DNA from: an uncultured Rhizobium sp.
Lineage (GTDB): Bacteria; Pseudomonadota; Alphaproteobacteria; Rhizobiales; Rhizobiaceae
Assembly (NCBI GenBank): GCA_945952415.1
Contig: CAMFIF010000001.1
Location: 1 to 64,000 of the forward strand
DNA length: 64,000 nt
Direction: 5' to 3'
Made by a program: the position numbers and the translations under genes. A model generated the notes under the pieces. That model was not told the origin of the DNA. It searched no databases and saw only the letters and a list, made by a program, of their open reading frames with translations. This document shows positions 9,501 through 17,517 of this stretch, piece by piece; within the stretch, counting starts at the first letter, position 1, and each line of letters starts with the position of its first letter.

Positions 9501-9583
9501 GCGGCAAGGGCAGGCGAAAGGCCAAGAAGGCTCGCGGAAAGGCTCAAAAGCACGCAAGGCGCACGGCGGCGGATGGGGCGCAC
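6524..9583 (-). CDS. Autotransporter (type Va) with a glycine-rich tandem-repeat passenger
   Basis: Predicted outer-membrane autotransporter of 1019 residues. It has a signal peptide at residues 1-27 (ending LSPALAAG) and a beta-helical passenger. The passenger holds at least six imperfect repeats of about 49 residues between roughly residues 95 and 400. Each repeat has the pattern VLGxxxxGxGxxxxSGxxT...LTIGxxGxGxLxL..AASLSA. A C-terminal 12-strand beta-barrel domain starts near residue 745 and ends in the canonical terminal aromatic (TLSRQF). Passengers of this kind usually mediate adhesion or autoaggregation; the target is unknown. It lies alone between recF and dnaJ, where many rhizobia have other genes, so it may be an acquired accessory gene. 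No protease motif was seen in the passenger. Confidence 0.85.
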   Translation of the reverse strand: MRPIRRRAPCVLLSLSASLLGLSPALAAGTNSFTASLNNDWSNGQNWTTGKAPTASDTTLIDRMPQLWLGAGPGSAGALFIGLTRSAGLYAETALSAREITLGSGAGGAGSIVAVGTAARLSVQGPVAIGQNGVGEIDLYRAASLSALSMVLGSGATGQGTLVVSGQSSATIAGTLVAGGAGSGRIDANTAASLKAGALVLGAEASGKGSASISGGDTTVAVGALTIGQRGSGALDLSTAASLSANSLVLGAETGGSGQMGLSGGGTRLGVSGGLTIGLSGRGVASLYTGATATAGRVTLGQSAGSSGSLTVGGGGTALAIAGDMTVGDAGRGSFALQDGAVARAGRVIFGNQAKAEGNGLLSGDGSVLSATQAVEIGRDGAGALTVTGGATLSAPSIDLAVHAGSSGMLAIGARHGEITRGAGAVNASAIRFGQGAGTLVFNIGGPTYRLGAAISGNGTILADAGSVELTGDSSAFTGSTRLTGGTLAVNGALGGTVSVGGYGTLSGSGTVGSLSVAGGGTVAPAGSGTGTLRVKGDLTFGRGGHFQATVAPAANRADLLAVSGHTAIGAGAVLDVVQQSAVTLDRQDVILQSGRGISGSFDTVTSNYAFVTPSISRDANTLFLKLHRNGTRFQSLATDGDARTVAEVGDALDPANPLYRQLVSLSASQAQTTFGDLAGTIHASPSLLAFDVGRFARGAAVERAALGGLGDPSPAATPSALTAYVATEEPDAAKAFGDILRQEKQRGPVGWARAYGGYSTRAEEGGDRIGSTGGLLFGWDTAIGDESRLGLLGGIGMGHVRESARLSSADSRDYTLGLYGGTQAGPFSLRFGTTYVHQDIDSARTARFNGVSEDLSASYRADAVQAYGEIAHDIHFDQLTVEPFANLAVTWQRTEGFSEAGGTAALSVSAAESTQAETLIGLRAAQGFDLLGQPARLRGMIGWNHAFEAQGEGPLFSFAGSTAFSLSGAETAADSLALEAGLDLMADEGRLNLGLTYGGNFAAGAQSHLVKLTLSRQF

Positions 9584-9731
9584 CGGAAAACTCCCAAATC
9601 ATTCGGTTGCCGCAACCCTTCAGAAAAGGATGCGAAGCCCGCTTCTCATAAGCGGGCCGGTTTTCCGGACAATGCGAGCAGTTCTGTTAACGTCCTGTTT
9701 GGAATTACGGTTAATGGCAGCGGGAAAAAGA

Positions 9732-9764
9732 AATAAGGGCGGAAGCAGCACTTCCGCCCTTATT
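9732..9764 (-). terminator. Rho-independent terminator of dnaKJ
   Basis: A perfect 14-bp stem (9732-9745 with 9751-9764) with the 5-nt loop CAGCA lies 26 bp after the dnaJ stop. On the minus strand it is followed by TCTTTTTCCC. It separates dnaJ from the downstream autotransporter gene, which must therefore have its own promoter. Confidence 0.85.
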
Positions 9765-9789
9765 CCATGGGTCAGCCCTGATCGCTGTC

Positions 9790-10932
9790 TCAGTCGCTCA
9801 GCGTATCGAAGAAATCCTTCATCCGGGCGAAGAAGCCGGACGATTCCGGATTGTTTTCCTTGGAGGAGATGCGCTCGAACTCTTCCAGCAGCTCACGCTG
9901 GCGCTTGGTCAGCTTCTGCGGCGTTTCGATCTGGATCTGGATATAGAGATCGCCCACCTGTGCGGAGCGCAGCACCGGCATGCCCTTGCCCTTGAGACGG
10001 AACTGCTTGCCGGCCTGGGTGCCCTCGGGGATCGTCACCCGGGATTTCGTGCCGTCAAGCGTGGTCACATCGAACTTGCCGCCAAGCGCCGCCGTCGTCA
10101 TGGAAACCGGAACGCTGCAATAGAGGTCCGCGCCATCCCGCTTGAAGAACGGATGCGGCGCCACCGACAGGAAAATATAGAGATCGCCCGCAGGCCCGCC
10201 GCGCAGGCCCGCCTCGCCCTCGCCCTGAAGGCGAATGCGGGTACCGTCCTCGATGCCCGAGGGAATGTTGACCGAGAGCGAGCGCTCTTCCGTGACGCGG
10301 CCCGCGCCATGGCACTTGCCGCAGGGATCGGCAATCGTCTGGCCGCGCCCGCCGCAGGTAGGACAGGTGCGCTCGACCGAGAAGAAGCCCTGGGTGGCCC
10401 GCACCCGGCCCGAACCATGGCAGGTCGCGCAGGTGGCGGGCTTGGTGCCGGGCTTGGCGCCCGTGCCGGTGCAGGCATCGCAGGTGATCGCCGTCGGCAC
10501 CCGGATCTGCGCCGTCTTGCCCTCGAAAGCCTCTTCCAGCGAAATTTCCATATTGTAGCGCAGGTCGGCACCGCGCTCGCGGCCGCCGGAGGAGCGACGG
10601 CCGCGGCCACCGCCCATCATCTCGCCAAAAATGTCCTCGAAGATGTCCGAGAAGGAGCCACCGCCAAAACCGCCGCCGCCGAAGCCGCCACCACCCATGC
10701 CGCCCTGCTCGAAGGCCGCATGGCCGTATCGGTCATAGGCCGCGCGCTTCTGGGGGTCCTTCAGCGTTTCATAGGCCTCGTTGATTTCCTTGAACTTCTT
10801 TTCCGCAGTGGCATCGCCCGGATTCTTGTCCGGGTGATACTGCATGGCCAGTTTGCGGAAGGCGCTCTTCAGCTCCTTGTCGTCCGCGGTCCTGGCAACG
10901 CCCAGGGTTTCGTAAAAATCAGCTTTCGCCAT
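9790..10932 (-). CDS. dnaJ: Chaperone DnaJ (Hsp40)
   Basis: Co-chaperone of 380 residues that stimulates DnaK ATPase and delivers unfolded clients. The J domain carries the HPD motif at residues 33-35. A glycine/phenylalanine-rich linker follows ([16 protein letters not shown]). The zinc-binding region has all four CxxCxGxG motifs: [24 protein letters not shown] and CGKCHGAG. The C-terminal substrate-binding domains and dimerisation region are complete. It lies downstream of dnaK on the same strand with a 176-bp gap that contains a hairpin, so it may be read partly as a dnaK-dnaJ transcript. Confidence 0.97.
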   Translation of the reverse strand: MAKADFYETLGVARTADDKELKSAFRKLAMQYHPDKNPGDATAEKKFKEINEAYETLKDPQKRAAYDRYGHAAFEQGGMGGGGFGGGGFGGGSFSDIFEDIFGEMMGGGRGRRSSGGRERGADLRYNMEISLEEAFEGKTAQIRVPTAITCDACTGTGAKPGTKPATCATCHGSGRVRATQGFFSVERTCPTCGGRGQTIADPCGKCHGAGRVTEERSLSVNIPSGIEDGTRIRLQGEGEAGLRGGPAGDLYIFLSVAPHPFFKRDGADLYCSVPVSMTTAALGGKFDVTTLDGTKSRVTIPEGTQAGKQFRLKGKGMPVLRSAQVGDLYIQIQIETPQKLTKRQRELLEEFERISSKENNPESSGFFARMKDFFDTLSD

Positions 10933-10976
10933 TCTGGTTCAGGCTCCGGTCCATGAAGCGCCCGCCCTGTCCTCAA

Positions 10977-11006
10977 AAGCCGCGCGACATTTCTGGCGCG
11001 CGGCTT
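10977..11006 (-). terminator. Hairpin between dnaK and dnaJ (possible partial terminator or processing site)
   Basis: A perfect 10-bp stem (AAGCCGCGCG at 10977-10986 with CGCGCGGCTT at 10997-11006) lies between dnaK and dnaJ. On the minus strand only a short T-tract (TTTTGAGG) follows, so complete termination is unlikely. It could lower dnaJ relative to dnaK or be an RNA processing site. Confidence 0.45.
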
Positions 11007-11108
11007 GAAGATTTCCCGGGGTTCCGCCGGACAACCCCCGAAGGGCAGCCCGGCCAATGGAACCCGGAAAGAACGGGACTATCGTCTTTCGCGTGGGGAT
11101 GATGGGCT

Positions 11109-13022
11109 TCAAGCGGAACGCTTGCGCTCGTCGTCCTTCACTTCCTCATAATCGGCATCGACGACATTGTCGTCCGAACCATCGGCATTGCCCTCGGCGC
11201 CGGCTTCCGCCTGCTGCGCTTCATAGATGGCCTGGCCGAGCTTCATGGATGCTTCCATGAGGGTCTGGGTCTTCGCCTTGATGTCTTCGGCATCCGGGTC
11301 GGAAGCCTCGACAGCGGTCTTCAGCGCGGCAATCGCATCGGTAATGGCGTTGCGGTCCGTTTCGGAAACCTTGTCACCATATTCCTTCAGCGATTTTTCC
11401 GTGGAGTGAATCAGGCTTTCGGCCTGGTTCTTGGCTTCCACCGCCTCGCGACGCTTCTTGTCTTCGGCCGCATGCGCCTCGGCATCCTTCACCATCTTCT
11501 CGATGTCGGCATCGGAGAGACCGCCCGAAGCCTGGATGCGGATCTGCTGCTCCTTGCCGGTGCCCTTGTCCTTGGCCGAAACCTGCACGATGCCGTTGGC
11601 GTCGATGTCGAAGGTCACTTCGATCTGCGGCACGCCGCGCGGGGCCGGCGGCAGGCCGACGAGGTCGAACTGGCCGAGCAGCTTGTTGTCCGCCGCCATT
11701 TCACGCTCGCCCTGCGAGACGCGGATGGTCACGGCCTGCTGGTTGTCCTCGGCGGTCGAGAAGACCTGGCTCTTCTTGGTCGGGATCGTCGTGTTGCGGT
11801 CGATCAGACGGGTGAAGACGCCGCCGAGCGTTTCGATGCCGAGCGAGAGCGGGGTCACGTCGAGAAGCAGAACGTCCTTGACGTCGCCCTGCAGAACGCC
11901 GGCCTGGATGGCGGCGCCCATGGCGACGACTTCATCCGGGTTGACGCCCTTGTGCGGCTCCTTGCCGAACAGCTGCTTGACGGTTTCCTGCACCTTCGGC
12001 ATGCGGCTCATGCCGCCGACCAGAACCACTTCGTCGATTTCGCCGGCGGTGATGCCCGCATCCTTGAGCGCGGCCTTGCAGGGCGCGACGGTGCGCTGGA
12101 TGAGGTCGTCCACCAGGCTTTCGAACTTGGCGCGGGTGAGCTTCATCGTCAGGTGCTTCGGACCGGAGGCGTCTGCCGTGATGAAGGGCAGGTTGATTTC
12201 GGTCTGCTGCGAGGAGGAAAGCTCGATCTTCGCCTTTTCGGCCGCTTCCTTGAGGCGCTGCAGGGCCAGCTTGTCGCCCTTCAGGTCGATGCCCTGGTCC
12301 TTCTTGAACTCGCCTGCGAGATATTCGACGAGACGCATGTCGAAGTCTTCACCGCCGAGGAAGGTGTCGCCATTGGTGGACTTCACCTCGAACACGCCGT
12401 CGCCGATTTCGAGAACCGAGATATCGAAGGTACCACCGCCAAGGTCGTAGACGGCAATGGTCTTGCCGTCCTTCTTGTCCATGCCATAGGCAAGGGCAGC
12501 GGCGGTCGGCTCGTTGATGATGCGCAGCACTTCGAGACCGGCGATGCGGCCGGCATCCTTGGTGGCCTGGCGCTGGGCGTCGTTGAAATAGGCGGGAACC
12601 GTGATGACGGCCTTCTCGACCTTTTCGCCGAGATAGGATTCAGCCGTTTCCTTCATCTTCTGCAGGATCATAGCGGAGATCTGCGAAGGAGACTGGCCCT
12701 TGCCATTGGCTTCGACCCAGGCATCGCCATTGTCGCCCTTGACGATCTTGTAGGGAACGAGGCCCTTGTCCTTCTCCACGGTCGGATCGTCATAGCGGCG
12801 GCCGATCAGGCGCTTGACCGCAAAGAGGGTATTGGTGGGGTTGGTGACGGCCTGACGCTTGGCCGGCTGGCCGACAAGGCGCTCGCCATCGTCAGAGAAG
12901 GCCACCATGGACGGGGTCGTCCGCGCGCCTTCGGCATTCTCGATGACCTTCACATCCTTGCCATCCATGACGGCAACGCAGGAATTCGTCGTTCCGAGGT
13001 CGATACCAATTACTTTCGCCAT
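11109..13022 (-). CDS. dnaK: Chaperone DnaK (Hsp70)
   Basis: Hsp70 chaperone of 637 residues from the ATG at 13022 ([15 protein letters not shown]). The longer ORF adds 12 unconserved residues upstream. Motifs seen include the phosphate loop [10 protein letters not shown], the [15 protein letters not shown] segment, the [13 protein letters not shown] strand and the [18 protein letters not shown] linker to the substrate-binding domain. The C-terminal lid ends in an acidic tail ([16 protein letters not shown]). It heads the dnaK-dnaJ operon. An RpoH-type promoter is found about 110 bp upstream. Confidence 0.98.
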   Translation of the reverse strand: MAKVIGIDLGTTNSCVAVMDGKDVKVIENAEGARTTPSMVAFSDDGERLVGQPAKRQAVTNPTNTLFAVKRLIGRRYDDPTVEKDKGLVPYKIVKGDNGDAWVEANGKGQSPSQISAMILQKMKETAESYLGEKVEKAVITVPAYFNDAQRQATKDAGRIAGLEVLRIINEPTAAALAYGMDKKDGKTIAVYDLGGGTFDISVLEIGDGVFEVKSTNGDTFLGGEDFDMRLVEYLAGEFKKDQGIDLKGDKLALQRLKEAAEKAKIELSSSQQTEINLPFITADASGPKHLTMKLTRAKFESLVDDLIQRTVAPCKAALKDAGITAGEIDEVVLVGGMSRMPKVQETVKQLFGKEPHKGVNPDEVVAMGAAIQAGVLQGDVKDVLLLDVTPLSLGIETLGGVFTRLIDRNTTIPTKKSQVFSTAEDNQQAVTIRVSQGEREMAADNKLLGQFDLVGLPPAPRGVPQIEVTFDIDANGIVQVSAKDKGTGKEQQIRIQASGGLSDADIEKMVKDAEAHAAEDKKRREAVEAKNQAESLIHSTEKSLKEYGDKVSETDRNAITDAIAALKTAVEASDPDAEDIKAKTQTLMEASMKLGQAIYEAQQAEAGAEGNADGSDDNVVDADYEEVKDDERKRSA

Positions 13023-13132
13023 GTCTACTCTCCTTGAAGCAGGCTGCAGGAACCCCATACAGGCATTCCCGGGTCAGCCCCTAACGGGAATTGATTTCAG
13101 TTCGGTCGCAGCAGGACGCTGCGGTGATGCGG

Positions 13133-13164
13133 CGTATATAAGAAGCGCTTTTCCTCCCTGCAAG
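13133..13164 (-). promoter_or_regulatory. RpoH (sigma-32) heat-shock promoter of dnaK
   Basis: Read on the minus strand, CTTG (13161-13164) is followed after 18 bases by CTTATATACG (13133-13142). This fits the alphaproteobacterial RpoH consensus CTTG-N17/18-CYTATNTNNG at every fixed position. It lies 111 bp upstream of the dnaK start. Confidence 0.75.
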
Positions 13165-13281
13165 GCATGTGCAAGAGAAGAAGCCCTTAAAAAACGCCCG
13201 CTGACAGGCCTTTCTTTAAGGCGCGGCGCAAGATGCCAGCGCACACTTGCGCGGGCCATGCCACGGCCGATGGCGGGGGCA

Positions 13282-15492
13282 TCACTCGCCCATGAGGATG
13301 TCGAGAAGGCTGCTGCGATGCGGCACGGGCCGGGCGGCCTCGCCGAGCGGCGGAAGATTGGGATCGGGCGCGAGGTTCGGATTGTCGGGCATCTCCCCGG
13401 GCGGCGCTTCCGGATAGGCTTCGGGATCGCCGGTAATGATGTCGCTCACCGTCAGCGGACCCTGACCGACGCCCGGCAGGACCTGATCGGAGGGCAGCCC
13501 GTTGCCGAAGATCGGAGCCGGCGAGAGGCCCTGATGGGCGGCGACCATGAATTCCTTCCAGGTCTGCGCCGGCAAACCGCCGCCGGTAACCTTGCGCATG
13601 TATTTGCCGTCATCATTGCCAAACCAGACGCCGGTGACGAGATTGCTGGTAAAGCCGAGGAAAAGCGCATCGCGGTAGGATTGGGTCGTGCCGGTCTTGC
13701 CGGCCACCTGCCAGCCGGGCAGCGCCGCCTTCTTGCCCGTGCCGATCGCGATCACCTGGCCCATCATGTAGTTCATGTCGACGGCGATCTTTTCCTCCAG
13801 CACCCGGGGCGGCGTGTCATAGGTGTTTTCGTAGAGCACCTTGCCGTCCGGCGTGGTCACGCGGCGAATGAGATGCGGGGTGGCCTTGTAGCCCCCGTTC
13901 TGGAACGAAGCATAGGCTGCCGTCAGCTCCATCAGCGAGACTTCCGATGTGCCGAGCGCGATCGAGGCATTGGATTGCAGCGGCGAGGTGATGCCCAGCC
14001 TGCGTGCAAGCTGGATCACCCGATCCGGGCCGGCATGCATGACGAGCTGGGCCGCCACCGTGTTCAGCGAGCGGGCGAGCGCCTCGGCGAGCGTCACCGG
14101 GCCATTATACTTCTGCTCGTAGTTTTCAGGCGTCCAGTTGCCGATGCGGATGCGCGCATCATTATAGATCGAGGCGGGCGTATCGCCCATTTCGAGCGCG
14201 GCGGCATAGACGAAGGGCTTGAAGGCCGAACCCGGCTGGCGCCGCGCCTTGGTCGCGCGGTTGAACTGGCTGTCGGCATAGTCGCGCCCGCCGACGACGG
14301 CGCGGATCGCGCCCGTGCCATCGATGGAGATCAGGGCCCCCTGCGACACGCGATACTTGCTGGCATTCTTGGAAATCGCCGTGGCGATCACCTCTTCCGC
14401 CTTCTTTTCGAGCGTCATGTCGAGCGTGGTCTCGACGACGATGTCCTGCTTCACCTCGCCGATGAGGGCGGGAAGCTCGTCCATCACCATGTCGGCGGCG
14501 TAGAATTCGGCGCCCGACCAGTAGCTCTTCGCCCGGGTCGGCGGGGCGGACATGGCCGTCTTGATCTCGCTGTCGGTGATGTAGCCTTCCTCGCGCATGG
14601 CGTTCAGCACCACCTGGGCGCGAGCTTCCGCCGCCTGGGGATCGCGCGCCGGCGACAGGCGCGACGGCGCTTTCAGGAGCCCTGCGAGAAGGGCGGCCTC
14701 GCCAAGGGTAACGTCGCGCGCCGATTTGTTGAAATAGCGCCGGGAGGCGGCCTCCACCCCATAGGCATTCGACCCGAAGAACACCCGGTTGAGATACATT
14801 TCGAGGATCTGGTCCTTCGAATAGGTATGTTCCAGCCAGAGCGCCAGAAGCACTTCCTGCACCTTGCGCTCCAGCGTCCGCTCGGGCGAAAGGAACATGT
14901 TCTTGGCCAGCTGCTGGGTCAGCGTCGAGCCACCCTGCACCATGTGGCCGGCGGTGAGATTGGTCACCATGGCGCGGGCGAGGCCGAGCGGATCGACCCC
15001 GTAGTGGCTGTAGAAGCGCCGGTCCTCGATGGCGACCAGCGCCATCGGGATATAGGGCGACATGTCGTGAAGCGAGAGTTCTTCGCCACCCGTTGCCCCG
15101 CGATTGGCAATCACGCTGCCATCGACGCCCGTGATCTTCACATTCGGCGGACGGGCGGGGATCTTCCAGGTATCGGCGCTCGGCATGCGCGCGCCGTAGT
15201 AGATGACGAGGCCGGCAATGGCGATGCCGCCCCAGATGCTGAGAACGATCATCCAGTAGAACAGGCGGCGGATCAGGCGAAAGAGACCGAAGCCACTTTT
15301 GCGTGGCGGCTTGCGGCCCGCGCCCCTGGGCGCGCTCCTCGATGCCCGCGGACCGCTGCCCTTGGCAGAAGCCTTTGCCCGGCCCGGCACGACGCGATCT
15401 TCCTGATCCAGCCGGAAATCGTCCTCGTCGCGCGCATCGCCGCCATCGAACGAGGGTTCGATCCTCTGGTTAGATCTCGGTTTTGATGCCAT
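13282..15492 (-). CDS. Class A penicillin-binding protein (PBP1A-family transglycosylase/transpeptidase)
   Basis: Bifunctional peptidoglycan synthase of 736 residues anchored in the inner membrane. The N-terminal 70 residues are a basic cytoplasmic tail (many R/K, SGPRASRSAPRGAG), followed by one membrane segment (LFYWMIVLSIWGGIAIAGLVIYY). The GT51 glycosyltransferase domain carries IEDRRFYSHYGVDPLG, GGSTLTQQLAKNMFL and RKVQEVLLALWLE. The transpeptidase domain has the SxxK motif in PGSAFKPF, the SxN motif in ARSLNTVA and the KTG triad in GKTGTTQSYRDALF. All catalytic motifs are intact. The C-terminus is proline-rich. A candidate CtrA site lies about 115 bp upstream, which would tie expression to the cell cycle. 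Confidence 0.92.
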   Translation of the reverse strand: MASKPRSNQRIEPSFDGGDARDEDDFRLDQEDRVVPGRAKASAKGSGPRASRSAPRGAGRKPPRKSGFGLFRLIRRLFYWMIVLSIWGGIAIAGLVIYYGARMPSADTWKIPARPPNVKITGVDGSVIANRGATGGEELSLHDMSPYIPMALVAIEDRRFYSHYGVDPLGLARAMVTNLTAGHMVQGGSTLTQQLAKNMFLSPERTLERKVQEVLLALWLEHTYSKDQILEMYLNRVFFGSNAYGVEAASRRYFNKSARDVTLGEAALLAGLLKAPSRLSPARDPQAAEARAQVVLNAMREEGYITDSEIKTAMSAPPTRAKSYWSGAEFYAADMVMDELPALIGEVKQDIVVETTLDMTLEKKAEEVIATAISKNASKYRVSQGALISIDGTGAIRAVVGGRDYADSQFNRATKARRQPGSAFKPFVYAAALEMGDTPASIYNDARIRIGNWTPENYEQKYNGPVTLAEALARSLNTVAAQLVMHAGPDRVIQLARRLGITSPLQSNASIALGTSEVSLMELTAAYASFQNGGYKATPHLIRRVTTPDGKVLYENTYDTPPRVLEEKIAVDMNYMMGQVIAIGTGKKAALPGWQVAGKTGTTQSYRDALFLGFTSNLVTGVWFGNDDGKYMRKVTGGGLPAQTWKEFMVAAHQGLSPAPIFGNGLPSDQVLPGVGQGPLTVSDIITGDPEAYPEAPPGEMPDNPNLAPDPNLPPLGEAARPVPHRSSLLDILMGE

Positions 15493-15604
15493 CGCTTGCG
15501 ATCAGTCCCATCTCCGGCGGAGCAAGCCCCGGAAACGGTTCCCGCCCGCACCGATTTGCCCGTCATTCAGCATTCCGGAGGCGATGATCTTAAATTGCGG
15601 CGAT

Positions 15605-15619
15605 TTAAGGGGGCGTTAA
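15605..15619. promoter_or_regulatory. Candidate CtrA binding site upstream of the PBP1A gene
   Basis: TTAA-N7-TTAA occurs at 15605-15619, an exact match to the core CtrA full-site pattern of Caulobacter and other alphaproteobacteria. It lies 113 bp upstream of the PBP start. One match to an 8-base pattern can arise by chance, but such AT quartets are rare in this G+C-rich sequence. Confidence 0.4.
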
Positions 15620-15670
15620 AGAACATAAGAAGAAAAGCGCTATTTTCTCAAAGCCTTGTGATCAAACCGT

Positions 15671-15682
15671 TAACGTACGTTA
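15671..15682. promoter_or_regulatory. Perfect 12-bp palindrome, possible operator of the HipA-like operon
   Basis: TAACGTACGTTA is a perfect palindrome 173 bp upstream of the kinase start. No HTH protein is encoded in the island, so an outside regulator would have to bind it. Confidence 0.25.
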
Positions 15683-15854
15683 CCACTGGCGTTATCGATA
15701 CGTTCCCTTGCCGTTTTCGCTCGCTGATCATGGCGCGTCATGGTTCGTGATGATGTTACGTGAAATGGCACTCGCAACCTCTGGACAAGGTCTCGTGCAT
15801 TACGATACGCAACCTTAAAGATAGGCTTGTCTTGAGCAGAAAGGGAGGGATCGT

Positions 15855-16652
15855 TTGATAACTAGGGTTAGCGCGTTGGAATTCCTGCGGCCGACAAGCA
15901 ATGGTCGAACTGGGCCTGCGCTGGCAGTTTGCGAGCACCCCTCAGGCACTGAAATTGATATTGTTCTAAAATATTCTGAGGGATGCGATCAAAAAGAAAT
16001 CAATCTAGCATCTGAGGTGATCAGCGCATGCTTGGCTGCCGACTTGGGACTTCCGGTTCCCGAGCCTTTCATTGTGCAAATGGACGCTGAATTCGTTGCC
16101 TCTGTCCCCGATAGCTACTCTGAGTTTCGCGGTAAGCTTGCTAAGAGTAACCCTATAGCGTTCGGGTCAAAGCACATCACCGGGCAGTATTCTGCTTGGG
16201 CTGGCGGCAATTATGTAACCGAAAAGCTGCTGCCGTGTGCCGCCGCAATTTTCGCATTTGATGGCATCACTCAGAATCCAGATCGACGCGAGGGCAACCC
16301 GAACTGTCTGGTAAAAGGAGACGACGTAAGAGTCATCGACCACGAGTTAGCCTTCAGGCATAATCTTGTCCTCTTCTGGAAGGCGCCTTGGGTTATAGGC
16401 GGCTTGAGAGACTTGGAACAAGCAGGTGCTCACATATTTCGACCAGGTTTGCGAGGTAGAGTCATAGACTTCGGCGCGATCCGCGACACGTGGCAGGGCT
16501 TGTCAGATGCTCGCATTTCGGACTATGGGAGCGCCGTTCCTGTAGAGTGGTCAACGGCAACCAATTTCGTTGAAACCGCGTTAGAACTCATTAAGAATGC
16601 TCGTGACAACATAGACGCGTGCATTTTGGAAATCCAGCGGGTGCTCCGATGA
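15855..16652 (+). CDS. HipA-like (HipA_2-type) serine/threonine kinase
   Basis: Protein of 265 residues that I recognise as the short HipA-related kinase family usually found beside DUF3037 genes. Kinase elements seen: a strand lysine in IVLKYS (K39, likely ATP contact), a helix with E54, the catalytic segment NPDRREGNPN (residues 141-150, with D143 as the likely base and N148/N150 as metal ligands) and the metal-binding IDHE (D162). The N-terminal N-subdomain of full HipA toxins and a HipB antitoxin are both absent. The TTG start is supported by AGGGAGGG just upstream. The stop overlaps the next gene as ATGA, so translation is coupled. Codon use is visibly more A/T-rich than in flanking genes, which suggests transfer. 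Target unknown; a toxin or signalling role is inference. Confidence 0.8.
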   Translation: MITRVSALEFLRPTSNGRTGPALAVCEHPSGTEIDIVLKYSEGCDQKEINLASEVISACLAADLGLPVPEPFIVQMDAEFVASVPDSYSEFRGKLAKSNPIAFGSKHITGQYSAWAGGNYVTEKLLPCAAAIFAFDGITQNPDRREGNPNCLVKGDDVRVIDHELAFRHNLVLFWKAPWVIGGLRDLEQAGAHIFRPGLRGRVIDFGAIRDTWQGLSDARISDYGSAVPVEWSTATNFVETALELIKNARDNIDACILEIQRVLR

Positions 16653-17503
16653 CGGCGAAGCAGAGGTATACTTACACAGTTTTGCGCTACGTTCACGATG
16701 TAGTGACCGGGGAGTTTATAAATGTAGGCGTGCTGTTCTATGCCCCATCCAGCAATCTCCTCAAAATGGTTGTAAGGAATTCGGTCGGGCGTATTAAGGG
16801 CGTCTTTCCCGACCTGGACCGCAGAGCTTTCTTGTCGGCCGTCAAGGGGGCCGAACGCGCAGCCCGAAAGATCAGCAAAGACATCGAGCAGGGGGACCTT
16901 TTCGGTGAATTTAAAGACGCGCATTCTGTTGCGCGAAAGGTATTAGTTTCGGACGATAGCTCCCTGCAGTGGTCACCGCTTGCAGGTGGCGTCGCCGATG
17001 ATCTTGAGAGAGCCGTTGACCGCATATATCGCCGCCATGTGAGCCAGTATGACGCGCGATCGCCTCATCGCCGGAGCGATGACGACGTTTGGAGACCGGT
17101 CCGCCAGTTGCTAGCCGAAAAGGATGTTCCAGTCGAGTTTGATGAGAAGATTATCGCTGGTCAGGATGATGAGATCGTGTTTAAGCGCGCCTGGAAGAAT
17201 GGTGTTTGGCACGCCTATGAACCCATCTCTTTTGACTTGGCTGATGCGGATGGGATCAAAGACAAGGCGCGCAGATGGCGCGGGCACTTAGAGGCGGTGC
17301 ATGATGACCGCACTTCAGACATTCGGCTACACTTCATAGTAGGGGCTCCCAGAAATCCTTCCTTACTTCCAGCATACCATAATGCGATCGGGATCTTACG
17401 GGGTGCAGCGTTTGCCCCGGAGGTCTATGAAGAAGGGCAAATCCCGCAGCTGGTTGATAAAATAGAAGATGAATTCAGGGGGCATCTGGCTCATCCCGCG
17501 TGA
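16649..17503 (+). CDS. DUF3037 domain protein, partner of the HipA-like kinase
   Basis: Protein of 284 residues starting at the ATG (16649) that overlaps the kinase stop as ATGA. The N-terminus RYTYTVLRYVHDVVTGEFINVGVLFYAP is characteristic of DUF3037, a family of unknown function commonly encoded next to HipA_2-type kinases. The rest is mixed alpha/beta and strongly charged, with no membrane segment, signal peptide or recognisable nuclease motif. The tight coupling suggests a complex or an antidote/substrate relation with the kinase. Codon use is foreign-looking, as in the kinase. Function unknown. Confidence 0.8.
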   Translation: MTAKQRYTYTVLRYVHDVVTGEFINVGVLFYAPSSNLLKMVVRNSVGRIKGVFPDLDRRAFLSAVKGAERAARKISKDIEQGDLFGEFKDAHSVARKVLVSDDSSLQWSPLAGGVADDLERAVDRIYRRHVSQYDARSPHRRSDDDVWRPVRQLLAEKDVPVEFDEKIIAGQDDEIVFKRAWKNGVWHAYEPISFDLADADGIKDKARRWRGHLEAVHDDRTSDIRLHFIVGAPRNPSLLPAYHNAIGILRGAAFAPEVYEEGQIPQLVDKIEDEFRGHLAHPA

Positions 17504-17517
17504 CTGGCTAGTCCTTT

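Larger units (their letters stand above)
15493..15854. other. Intergenic region upstream of the PBP gene and the HipA-like island
   Basis: These 362 bases separate two divergent genes and must hold both promoters. On the PBP side are a 7-bp inverted repeat (15589-15595 with 15603-15609) and the candidate CtrA site. In the middle is the palindrome TAACGTACGTTA (15671-15682). Base composition shifts to A+T-rich within the region, so the island boundary probably lies near 15.6-15.8 kb. No convincing small ORF or RNA was seen. Confidence 0.6.

Noticed and set aside
11406..13037. A 543-residue plus-strand ORF opposite dnaK
   Set aside because: Same antisense effect; dnaK is unmistakable on the minus strand.
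12859..15486. An 875-residue plus-strand ORF opposite the PBP gene
   Set aside because: Shadow frame of the PBP; rich in His/Arg/Gly with no domain.
15493..15854. Possible integrase or attachment site at the edge of the HipA-like island
   Set aside because: No tRNA end, direct repeats or recombinase gene was seen, so the mode of transfer stays unknown.
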